From an uncultured Clostridia bacterium (GTDB taxonomy: Bacteria > Bacillota > Clostridia > Oscillospirales > Acutalibacteraceae), in assembly GCA_946186665.1 (NCBI GenBank), contig CAMHOE010000003.1, positions 31,917 to 95,916 on the forward strand: a stretch of 64,000 bases of DNA, written 5' to 3'. Of the stretch, positions 18,375 to 29,200 are shown in pieces. A program made the position numbers and the translations under genes. The notes under the pieces are model-generated. The model did no database searches and had not been told where the DNA came from. It saw nothing but the letters and a program-made list of their open reading frames with translations. Positions within the stretch are counted from its first letter, which is position 1; the number at the start of each line of letters is the position of its first letter.

Positions 18375-18418
18375 ATCGTCCTGAAATCGCGCAGTGAGAT
18401 ATCAGGACGATATTTTTA
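18375..18418. other. Second hairpin with T-run in the gap before the TasA cluster
   Basis: Ten-base perfect stem atcgtcctga (18375-18384) / tcaggacgat (18402-18411) followed by atttttat. It lies 70 bases past the tRNA terminator. It could be a second terminator or part of an unrecognised short RNA. The rest of 18420-18960 is AT-rich with no gene visible. Confidence 0.5.
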
Positions 18419-18756
18419 TATCCTTGGCTTCTTCAAAACCAATTGGATGTTTTTCTTGTTGATCTTGTTTTGTTATCGTTCCATTCAAATCTTATATAAT
18501 TATAATCTATGACTGATTTATTGCATTTTGTCAACTGATAAATCAAAAAGTTCATCACTCCGTGAACAGCATCATTAACGCAATATCCGTGAATACTTTA
18601 CACAATTGAGTGTTTTGTGGCTATTCTTTATATAGTGACACAATAGTGCTATTGGAAGGAAATATAAATATGGCAATATAAATATTATATAATATTAATG
18701 AAAAAAATTATCCAATAAAAATGCCTAATAATTTTTAAAATATTTGTTAATTACTG

Positions 18757-18785
18757 TTGATATAGTGATGATATTGTGCTAAACT
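18757..18785 (+). promoter_or_regulatory. Candidate promoter of the SipW/TasA cluster
   Basis: TTGATA at 18757-18762, 17-base spacer, TAAACT at 18780-18785, leaving a leader of about 175 bases. A TTGACA at 18884-18889 also exists but has no -10 box at normal spacing (TACAAT is 21 bases away). Weak evidence. Confidence 0.4.
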
Positions 18786-18967
18786 CTATGATAAGTACAA
18801 TATGTGGTACTATGCTTGGATAGTGTTCAGACATAGTACAGTCCAATTTGTTCCACAGCGTTCGTATGTATTTTCTTGTATTATTGACAGGTCACAATTT
18901 TATAACATGTTACAATTGTATTATTTTATTTTAGTATGTTCTGACAAAAAATGATGAAGGGGATGAC

Positions 18968-19606
18968 ATGATGGCTCGTAAGAAAAGCAGATTGTTTTTG
19001 ATAGTTTTGATCGTATTAGTGATAGTTGTTTCAGCGTCGGTCGGAGTTACTATGTCTGTTCTGGTTACCAATACAGCCGGCAAGTCAAATGTCTTTACAT
19101 TCGGAAATGTCGGAGTGTCCGTTACAGAGGAAAAATGGAGCAAGCTTTCTGATGATGACAAGATCGTGTATCAGGGGAAAACCGTTCCGAAAGACCCGAA
19201 GATCACAAATACCGGCTCTACAGAGCTGTACGCTTATTTTAAAGTAAGGGTGCCTACAGCCAACATAAGACTGGTCAATGATGATGAAACGGTAGCCGCT
19301 CCTTCAAAGCAGTATCTTTTTTCGTATGATGTCAACAGCAATTGGACTCTGATAGATACCGATGATTCAAACGAGGATTATGAAGTCCGTCTGTACGCAT
19401 ATACAAAGGGTCCTCTTGCATCAGGCGAAAGCACCAATACACTTTTTGATGAAGTAACATTCGTCAATATGCTTGAGGGCGAGATCAACATGGGCACAAA
19501 GCTCGAGATACTTACAAGCGCCTATGCAATACAGACAGATCTGGCAGACGGAGCGGAAATGACAGATGAAAAGTTCAAGGAACTGTTCTATCAGTTCGCT
19601 TCATAA
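18968..19606 (+). CDS. TasA/camelysin-like exported protein 1
   Basis: 212 residues; start ATG 18968 (or 18971), gaagggg upstream. A long hydrophobic signal (LFLIVLIVLVIVVSASVGVTM) is followed by NVFTFGNVGVSVTEEKW, then KDPKITNTGSTELYAYFKVRVP, the beta-sandwich pattern of SipW-dependent TasA/CalY proteins in which the first strand follows the signal and a 'NTG...YAYFKVRV' strand comes next. Family members are secreted and can form fibres on the cell surface. First gene of the cluster; the next begins 47 bases later. It lacks any anchor. Function inferred from family and from the SipW gene downstream. Confidence 0.75.
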   Translation: MMARKKSRLFLIVLIVLVIVVSASVGVTMSVLVTNTAGKSNVFTFGNVGVSVTEEKWSKLSDDDKIVYQGKTVPKDPKITNTGSTELYAYFKVRVPTANIRLVNDDETVAAPSKQYLFSYDVNSNWTLIDTDDSNEDYEVRLYAYTKGPLASGESTNTLFDEVTFVNMLEGEINMGTKLEILTSAYAIQTDLADGAEMTDEKFKELFYQFAS

Positions 19607-19653
19607 CAGTTGAATCAGGTTTATCCAAGAATGTAGAAGAGGAGGGAGTCAGG

Positions 19654-20190
19654 TTGAAAAAGAAAATAGCATTATTAACTATACTCGGCATCTTTGCGTG
19701 CCTGACAAGTTTCGGGACTTCCTATGCTTATCTGACAGCATATAATGAAAGTGTCAATGAATTTACAGTGGGAGCGACGTTGGTTGAAGTTCAGGAGGAG
19801 TTTGCGGCTCCTAAGGAACTTAAACCGGGAATGACATTCAAAAAAAAGCCGAGTGTTTATAATTCCGGCAACCTGCCTTGCTATGTCAGGATCAGAGCGG
19901 ATTTTTCTACCAGCAAGGCTCAGGAATTCTGTACGCTTGATATGAACACTACAGATTGGGAGCTGAGTACTGACGGGTATTACTATTATAAAGAGCTTCT
20001 TGAACCGGAACAGTCGACTCCTCCGCTGTTTACTACTGTGTCTATAAGCAGCAGCTGTTCTGCTGATGATCTTATAGGATTTGATATTTATGTATATTCA
20101 GAGGCTGTTCAGCATCCGGATCATGAAGGCGACCATCCCGCAGACGAGTATATGACCGTCTGGGATGACTACCTGAAACCATTGGTTTAG
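19654..20190 (+). CDS. TasA/camelysin-like exported protein 2
   Basis: 178 residues from TTG 19654 with ggaggg upstream. Signal ILGIFACLTSFGTSYAYLTA, then NEFTVGATLVEVQEEF, KKPSVYNSGNLPCYVRIRAD and WELSTDGYYYYKELLEPEQS, all typical of SipW-dependent-type precursors (the YAYLT after the helix and the 'N.GN.PCYVR.R' strand). No membrane anchor at the C-terminus, which ends VWDDYLKPLV. The start of the giant protein gene follows 18 bases later, so they are probably co-translated. Likely fibre subunit or adaptor; the role is inferred. Confidence 0.78.
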   Translation: MKKKIALLTILGIFACLTSFGTSYAYLTAYNESVNEFTVGATLVEVQEEFAAPKELKPGMTFKKKPSVYNSGNLPCYVRIRADFSTSKAQEFCTLDMNTTDWELSTDGYYYYKELLEPEQSTPPLFTTVSISSSCSADDLIGFDIYVYSEAVQHPDHEGDHPADEYMTVWDDYLKPLV

Positions 20191-20208
20191 TAAAGAGAGG
20201 TGAGATAT

Positions 20209-23200
20209 ATGTCCGGCAGAAGGATATCATACAAATATAAACAAATATATATGAGGTTCATGTCTGTGCTTCTTGTATTTTCCATGTGCTTCGGAATGGT
20301 GATCATAGGAGATATGACAGCTTCGGCAGAGGGGGAAGAGGATGACGGAACAGGTGGTTTCTCCTTAAGTCTGAAATGGGTCGGAGACGCTGCCGATGAA
20401 CAGTTCTACGATTATGATTCCGATATAGAGGCGACAAGGTACGTTCGTATGAAAGTAATGTACAGTAATGACTCCCTCCCATCTGACTATGAAGCAAATC
20501 AGATAATAATCGTAGTGCCCGGTCTGAATGATGTTGTCAGAGACAGCACCCTGAAACCGGAGGCTATAGCGGCTGATATGGCAATTGAAAGTGATAAGGC
20601 TTACGACTGGAGCTATACCTATAACTCAGAGAGGAACGAATATACATTCGTAAATAACTCAGAAATGCACAAGGAGTTCGTGTTTGAGGGTATGTTCGAG
20701 ATCGTCTGGAAGGTCAATTCCAGAACAAGCAAAGACAACTATTACAAGGATATCTCTGCCACTCTTACAACTGTTAACGGAGAGACGGCTGTAAGCAACA
20801 CCATAACTTACCAACAGAAGCGATACAAGGATACGTACGTGTTTACGGATTATAATCCTGCATCAAGGATAAAATCAAAGGAAGGCGTAGACGAGCTTGT
20901 TGAAAGCGGAAAGACGAGCGGTGATTATTACTTTGTAAAGTATTCGGACTTTCCATATACATATACAAAACGGTCATTGGGTCTGACAACCTGCTATGAA
21001 TATAACGAATACTATTATCTGTATTGCGATTGGAACATCTGGGTGCGTGAGGGAGTCAATCTTTGCGGAACCGATGGAAAGGTCGGTTCGGATGATGCGA
21101 TGATCAAAAAGACAGGCATTGTACGGACGCTTGAAGACGGCAAGCAGTATGAGTGCTGGACAGCCAAGAACAAATACGCAAGGTACAGATACAGCGGACT
21201 TACATTCTATGCCGCATATCCAAGAGAGATATACGAGACTGACACGGCACCAATGGTTCGCTTGGAAGCTGTAGGTACCTTCAAGGGTGAGGGCATCTCC
21301 GGTATATTTGCTTCCAAGGATTATTACATAGACGATATTACGTTATTTGAGTTCAACTATGATGGAGCTTCCTTTGGTGCCAGCAAGATCAGCAGTGGTG
21401 TATGGAACTCTTTTACTGAATATCAGTGTACCTATCCCTGCACTACTTATGGCGCGGTAAATGCCACCGATCTCAAAAGCGGAAACAGGGAGTACAACTC
21501 GACCTTACGCTTGACGATGTTTGATACAAGGGTTTCCGAAGGCGATACTGTCACAATGGAGATTGCTGATGATCTGTTGCAGGTCAAAACTACGGGCGGC
21601 AGTCTCAGAGCACTTGCTGATGACGAATATAATTTTACAGCTATCAGTCTGCCTTCGCTTGAATCCTTTTATAATATCAATTATCTGAGGAATAAAGTAA
21701 AGAATTACCCGACTGAATTATGGATACGCCCGGCAGGCAGTGCGGATTATGTACTTTATCAGGAATTTGATTTTGGCAGTGAAGCAAAGAATGTGACATT
21801 TGACCGAAATGATGTAGTAGGTGTAAAGCTGAGGATCAAAGATTTTGATCAGACGATCGAATCTTATTATATCGGTGTCAAATACAAGTTCCATACTCAG
21901 GCGGATGATATCCAGTTCCTTACGGAAACAGGCGAGTTCTACAATAACATGTATATAAGCTTTTATTCCGGAGATGGAACATTGCTGAACCCGAATGCAG
22001 AAGGTATCAACTATCCTGCAAACTTTGACAGCCAGTATGATCTTGATACCTACGGTGAGTATAAGATCAGACGAAGCTTTATGCTTCATATTCATGTGAT
22101 CCCAAGTATTATTGATTCTGATGTATATCTGAGCAGGTATAAGCAAACGAAGACTGCAACTATGTTCTATGCAAGTGAGACAGTTGATTTCCGGCTGCCT
22201 GATGGTAACTCGATCGAAAAGTTTTCAGTGTATTTCATGCTTCCGAATGATGTGAAATTACAGAGTCTGTATTCCACACCCGCAAAGCTTCTTGATCAGA
22301 TACGTCTTGAAGGTTGGCGGTACGATACAGGAGTAGAGCTTACGAATCGTTTCCTTAAGAATCATATATCAGGGATCTCTATCGACGAAGACTACATTGG
22401 CAATGGACGGGATCGTATCGCTATCCATTTTGATCTCGGCGAAGATGCAATTCTCAATCAGTCCCCCGGACTGAATGATTTCAGAATTTCGATAGATAAA
22501 ATCCCGCTTGTAGTGGATATTGACACTCTGAGAAATCAATCCACAGGTGCTATTGATACAGTGAAAGAGTACACCTACATGATAAACGCCTACGCAGTAA
22601 TAGATCAGGATGACTACTGGTCGACGGAAACTTCGCAGGATCTGAGTGACGATGTAAAGCGTTTTTGTGACCTTCCTCTGACAGGTGATTTCAGCGTTAC
22701 AAGCGCCAGTGGAAATTTCTGCAAATTCATGATGGCTAATTATGCACAGCTTGAAAGCCTTATGTCTGTTAAGACGGGACTTACAAGCGAGTTCAGAGTT
22801 CCGAAACTCAACAACGGAGAATTTTCTGATGTGCCGTATACCTACGAAAATTCGGAATATACATACAGAATAAAGTTCCGCTCAGGTCAGGGTATGTCCG
22901 CTAATATCGTGTATGTAAATGCTCTGGAGACAGACGAAAAAGCTGAGTGGCATGGAACGTTTTCCGGTATAGATATTTCAGATGCAGAAAGCAAGCTGAA
23001 TGTTAACGGAATTGTTTACTATTCTGATACTGTAGTTGACACAAGTGTTAAGCCCGATTTTTCTGATGCGGAGGTCTGGACTACGGACAAAGATTCACTT
23101 ACTGAAGTCAAGTCCGTTGCAGTGGTGTTCAACAACGGAAGGCTCCAGATAGGAGCCAGTGCGTATCTGGAAATTAAAATGATCTCTCCGGAAAATACTG

Positions 23201-26200
23201 ATGAAGCTCTGAATGATTGTATTACTGTAAACAGCGCGATGATCTATTATGACAACGTCAACAGCGATACCGGCGAGATCATTCCGGACAGTTCTTCCAT
23301 GATAATGTCCAACAGGACTGCAATTGCAATGACACCTTTTATAGGAAAGATAAATATTTTTAAAACCGACTCCTATGATAACAAGCCGCTTAAGGGCGTA
23401 AAGTTTGAGCTGTATAAGCGTTCGGCAGATCCTGATGTTGCAGATACTTTGGTTAAGAATAATATAACAACGGATGCAGCCGGCGAGGCTGTTATTCAGA
23501 ACGTGGTCTATGGAAATTATTATCTTAAGGAGGTTTCAGCCCCTGAGGGATATGAAATACCGGCGGATGAGACCCTTATTGAACTTATCGACGATGAACC
23601 TGATAAGATAGTTAATGTAAATATCAGCAACGACAGAAAAAAGACAAAGGTCACACTGCTAAAGACTTCGGATAAGTACAGCGGCAACCACCCACAGGGA
23701 GCAAGGTTCAGGCTTTACTATGCTGACGGCACTCCTTACAATACTACCACTTATACAACAAACTGGAGCGGTCAGATAGTTGTAGAGCTTCCGTGGGACA
23801 GCTATTACTTTGAAGAAACTCAGGCACCGTCGGGTTATACTTTAGACACAGAGAATAATAAAACTGCGTTTACGATAAAACCGAACGGCAAGCTTGATAC
23901 CGGTGACGACTACTATTATGAAGAGGAAGAAGAGCAGAGCAATGATATTGTTCTGGAGGTCCAGAATAAACAGAAACCTGCTTCCATTAAGCTGACGAAA
24001 TATGAAATGCTTGAGGATGGTACAGAAACAACTACTCCGGTTGCGGGTGCTGTTTATCAGCTGTACAGATCTGCCGATAACACGATGCTCGGCACTTATA
24101 TAACAGACAGCAGCGGCGTTATCAATGTTTCGGATGTTGCGATCGGTTATTACTATTTCATAGAAAAGATACCGGCTCAGGGCTATCAGCTGAATACAGA
24201 AAAGGTAGAAGTAAATGTCTATGCGTCCAACTATGGCATGAGTATAAGAAGGACGACCTATGATAAGCGTAAGAATGGTACCGTATGGTTCGAGAAGAAG
24301 GACAATGAAGGACAGCCTGTTGCAAATGCAGAATATGGACTGTTCAGGTCTGATGGTACTCAGGTCGATAATGAGAGAAAGCCCTCTTCCGTTACCTACA
24401 AAACCGACTCCTCAGGATCCATAACTATAAGTGATCTGTGGTGGGGCGACTATTATGTAAAAGAGGTCAAAAGTCCTACAGGATATGAGCTGAATGAAAC
24501 ACATTATAATTTCTCCGTAGGAAAGACCAATGTAAGGACCTACATAAAGCTTTCAGGTGTGGACGACAGGATACTCGGTAAGGCAAAGCTTATAAAGACT
24601 GATGCTGAAACCGGAACCAAAAAGCTTGAGGGCGCTGTATATGATCTTTACAAGGGCGACGGCACCTTATATAAGAAGGATATCACAACAAATGCAGATG
24701 GCGAGTCCGCTGTTATAGAGGATATTCCGTGGGGCAGCTATTATTTCCTTGAGAAAACGGCGCCTGAAGGTTATGCAGTGTCTGATGAGAAGGTAAGATT
24801 TTCAGTCAACTATCTCTCGGCAGGAAAGGTTCAGGAGATATTTGCAGAGGATAAGGAGCTTTCCGGAAATATTACCGTTACAAAGAAGATCAGGATAGAT
24901 GATGCTGTATTTGCGCACGGCAATCCGACCTTCATATTCAAGGTTGACGGAAAGGACACGGACGGCAACCCGTACACAGCATACAGAAGCCTGACATTCT
25001 CTGAGGAATATGTAAACTCCTTTAAGGATATCGGAGAGACATATGTATCCCTCGATGCACTGTTTACAGAGATCCCGATAGGAACATGGAAGGTATCTGA
25101 GCAAAGTACTATACGTTATGACAGCGATAAAAACAGGATCATAACCTCAGGCACAGTAAACGACGACGGAACGGTTACTATTGAATTGTCCGGCGATACT
25201 GAAGATACATTGTCCGGAAACGTAACCTTCCTGAATGAAAAAACTGTACAGTCCGGTACATCTTCGGCAGGACAGGAACAGAATATAGTAAAGAGAAAGA
25301 GCAAAGTGACATCTATATCTGTTATCTGGAAAGGCGACGAGTACCTGCCCGATCCGCATATATATCCAAGTGATCTTGATGTTTACGTGGTATATGATGA
25401 CGGAACGACAGAAAGGCTGAACAGAAGTGATTATGATCTTTACGTTGGTGAAGATAAGATAGACGGAAGCTATCTGGGTGATCTAACGAACGGTTCATAT
25501 GTTATTACTATAGAGTACGGCAATAACGATAAGACAAGCAGGCTGTACAAGGACTCTTTCGAAGTAAAGGTCGCTCCGCCTACGGCGTTCACCTACGAGG
25601 TCACTAAAGACAAATTTGAGGAAAACGGCGTTACGTATGACGGTACTGCGGTCATCACAGGATATCTGGGTGATTACGCTGAAGTAATTCACATTCCTGA
25701 AACTGTGGACGGAACAAATGTACTTGTCAATTATTTTGAAGGCGGTGCCAGAAGAGGATATGATAATGATACTTATAAAGTAGTAGGTATCAAGGGATAT
25801 TATTACTCTTCCGATCTGACAGCAGAGGGCGCATACGCAAGCTGCGCATATGGCTTCAAGGATGCCACTACGGTTTACCTGCCTGATTCTGTTACTTTAA
25901 TAGGAGATGCCGCATTCAAGAATTGTACAAGCCTTGTAAATCTTGACCTTACAAATATCACTGAGATCGGCGACTATGCTTTGTATGGATGTACAGCTCT
26001 GGATGTAACTGATATTGAAATTCCAAACCTTGTAACAATAGGAGATTATGGTTTTTCAAAGGTTTCACAGATAAGGTCGCTCAATCTTCCTGCAATACAA
26101 TATGTAGGTGATTATGCTTTTGCAGGATGTGAGGGCATTACCAAAGACAACGAGGGCGTTCTCGGTGAGATGGGTGATGATTACTGGACTCTCGAAAACG

Positions 26201-29200
26201 GCAGAACATATCTTGCTTACTGGACTGATCAGGTAACCTTTGGCGAGTACAAGACTCCTTATTCAGGAAAAGGTGATGTTGTTCCTCCTATGCTTGGAAG
26301 AGATGTATTCTACGATACACCGCTTTATAATGAAGCTAAGGAACACTGTGAAGGATCTGATGATTTTGTACTTATCTATACAGATGAAAACTGCAGTATA
26401 CTCAGCAGTTTCCTGTATGACAAGACAAGGATAAACTATGATGATCTTACTGATGATAATATTTCATATGACAGGGATTATTCCTTCTATAATATGTATA
26501 TTGATACGAGAACTCAGAGTATTGCAGCATATACATTTTATAATTGTGATTTTATCACCGCACTATATTGTTCTTTACCGTTTGCTGCCCCAAATGTTTA
26601 TGTAATAGGTGATTGTGCATTCAGCGGCTGTTATCGTCTGAGATATATGTTTGAACGAGATTCAACAGATTTTATTCAGGATTCTTCAACAGGTGAGCTT
26701 AATTACTCTGCATATTATGCGTGGGGATCTGTATCAGTAATTCACTACAGGCTTGGCAAAAACGTATTCCATGGCTGTCTGAGCCTGAGCAGATATGAAA
26801 ATATACCTGATGGAACTACAAGTGTTTCACGTGTTGACTTTGTGCCATATGTCTATGACACTGATGATGGTTCGTATTATAGTGTGTATGACGTCGTATC
26901 ATATAACGGTTATTATTCACTTTATCTTCCGGACAGCGTGACGGATATTGAAGATTATACGTTCTACAAAGCTAACCTTAACTACTTCCGACTGCCGGAT
27001 GGACTTAAAAGGATAGGCGAAGGTGTTTTTAGAGATGCGTCTTTTAACTGGTGGGAAGATGGTGATAACTATATTCCTGACAGTGTAACAGAAATAGGGG
27101 ATTATGCTTTTAATGGTGCTTATTTTGCGCTTCCTCTTACTCTTTCAAAGAATCTAAAATATATTGGGGATCATGCCTTTGAATACTCAAATGCGTTTTC
27201 TTATGGTGACGGCCTCGTTCTTCCGGATGGCGTGACACATATCGGAGACTACGCTTTTGCTTATTCTTATATAAATGGAGAAATGGAACTGCCCGATTCG
27301 CTGACTTATATCGGAGAATATGCTTTCCGTGAGAACTCCTTTACTAAATTGACTGTTCCCGGCAGTGTTGCTAATATCGGAGAGGGTGTCTTTAATTACT
27401 GCAGGAACCTTGAAAGCGTAGAGATCTGTGATGGAGTGCAGACTATAGGTCCCTATGCGTTTGCATACTGCACAAATCTTACTACTGTAACTATTCCTGA
27501 CAGCGTTACGTACATTGACCCCACAGCATTTGAGGGTTGTCCAAGATTACGGCTGGATGGCGGTGATACTGTTGTTGTAGATGGAATTACATACAGTAAA
27601 GATATGAAAACGCTTATATCCTGTCCGACTTCGAAAACCGGAACCATTGTTGTTCCTGACAGCGTTACAAAAATAGAAGACCGTGCTTTCTATTACTGTT
27701 CTTGGATAACAGGCGTTACTTTACCGAGCGGTTTGAAAAGTATAGGTGATAATGCGTTCTACCGCTGTGAGCGCCTCACAACAATAACACTTCCGAGCGG
27801 ACTGAAAAGTATAAGTGAACGTGCGTTCGCTTCGTGTACGGGTCTTACAGAACTAACACTTCCGGACGGACTGACAAGCTTAGGTGATTATGTGTTTAGT
27901 TCATGTTCTAATATTACGAGTCTTACAGTTCCGGAAAGTGTAACATCTTTTGGTGACGGTATGTTTTATTATTGCCAGAAGCTTGAAACAGTGACGCTCC
28001 CAAGCAATATGACGAGTATTCCTGCCAGCACATTCTACTGGTGCACAAAGCTCAGCAGCTTTAATATGCCTGATGGTGTAACAAGTATCGGAAACTCTGC
28101 TTTTGTAGCATGCAGAGCTCTTGCAGGTATTACTATACCTGATGGTGTAACAAGTATCGGAAACTCTGCTTTTTCAGGATGCAGTGCTTTTACAGGTATT
28201 ACTATTCCCGATGCAGTTACAAGCATAGGTAATAATGCTTTCAGCTCATGCAGCGGTCTTACAAGCATAACGATTCCTGAAAGTGTTAAGACTATCGGCT
28301 ATGAAGTATTCCGATCTTGCAGCAAACTGGAAAGTGTTGTACTCCCGAAAAAGGTAGACAGCATGGGATACAGTGCATTTTATAACTGCAGTAAGCTTAC
28401 AAGCGTTAAGGTGACCGGAGGCACGGTAAATACACTTCCTCAGGGTAAGTTATCTGTAAATGAAATGTTCTACAGTTGCACCAGTCTTACAAACATGGTT
28501 CTGCCTGACGGAATAACTACATTGGGACAGAATATGTTCAATAACTGTACGAGCCTTGAAAGCCTTACAATTCCTGACAGCGTTTCGGAGTACTACTATT
28601 ATTACAACTCATTGAACAATTGTACTGCTTTGACGGATATCAACATCAGTGCTGAATGTTTGTGCAAGCTTTATGGTCTCTCATCGTTTAATATGTTTGA
28701 CAGCACCGGTCTTTATAGGAATGCACCGAATAACAGCTATGTTTATATCGGTGAAACGCTTTACAAATATAAAGGAACTTTGCCGGCAGGTACGGAGGTC
28801 GTTCTTGATGAAGGCATCAAGGGTATTGCACCGTATGCGTTTAACGGCAGTAAGAATATTGTAAGTGTTTCAGGACCTGATGTTGAGTATGTCGGAGAAA
28901 ACGCATTTAATAACTGTTCCAACCTATCTTCGATAGATCTTGGGAAGCTGAAGTATATGGGCAGGTATGCGTTTACTAATGTCAATTCCGCAGCAACTCA
29001 GGACGGTGAAAACTATATTGGCAAGGTATTCTATAAGTATAAAGGCACTATGCCTGCTGATACAGAGATCACTTTACGTGAAGGTACAACGCAGATAGCA
29101 AATCAGGCTTTCAGTAATTGTTCAAATATGATCTCAATTGACATTCCGGCTTCGGTTGCGGATATAGGTTATTACGCATTCAGTCAATGTACAGGTCTGA

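Noticed and set aside
18884..18916. TTGACA ... TACAAT as promoter for the surface cluster
   Set aside because: The spacer is 21 bases, outside the normal range; kept only as a note under the candidate at 18757.
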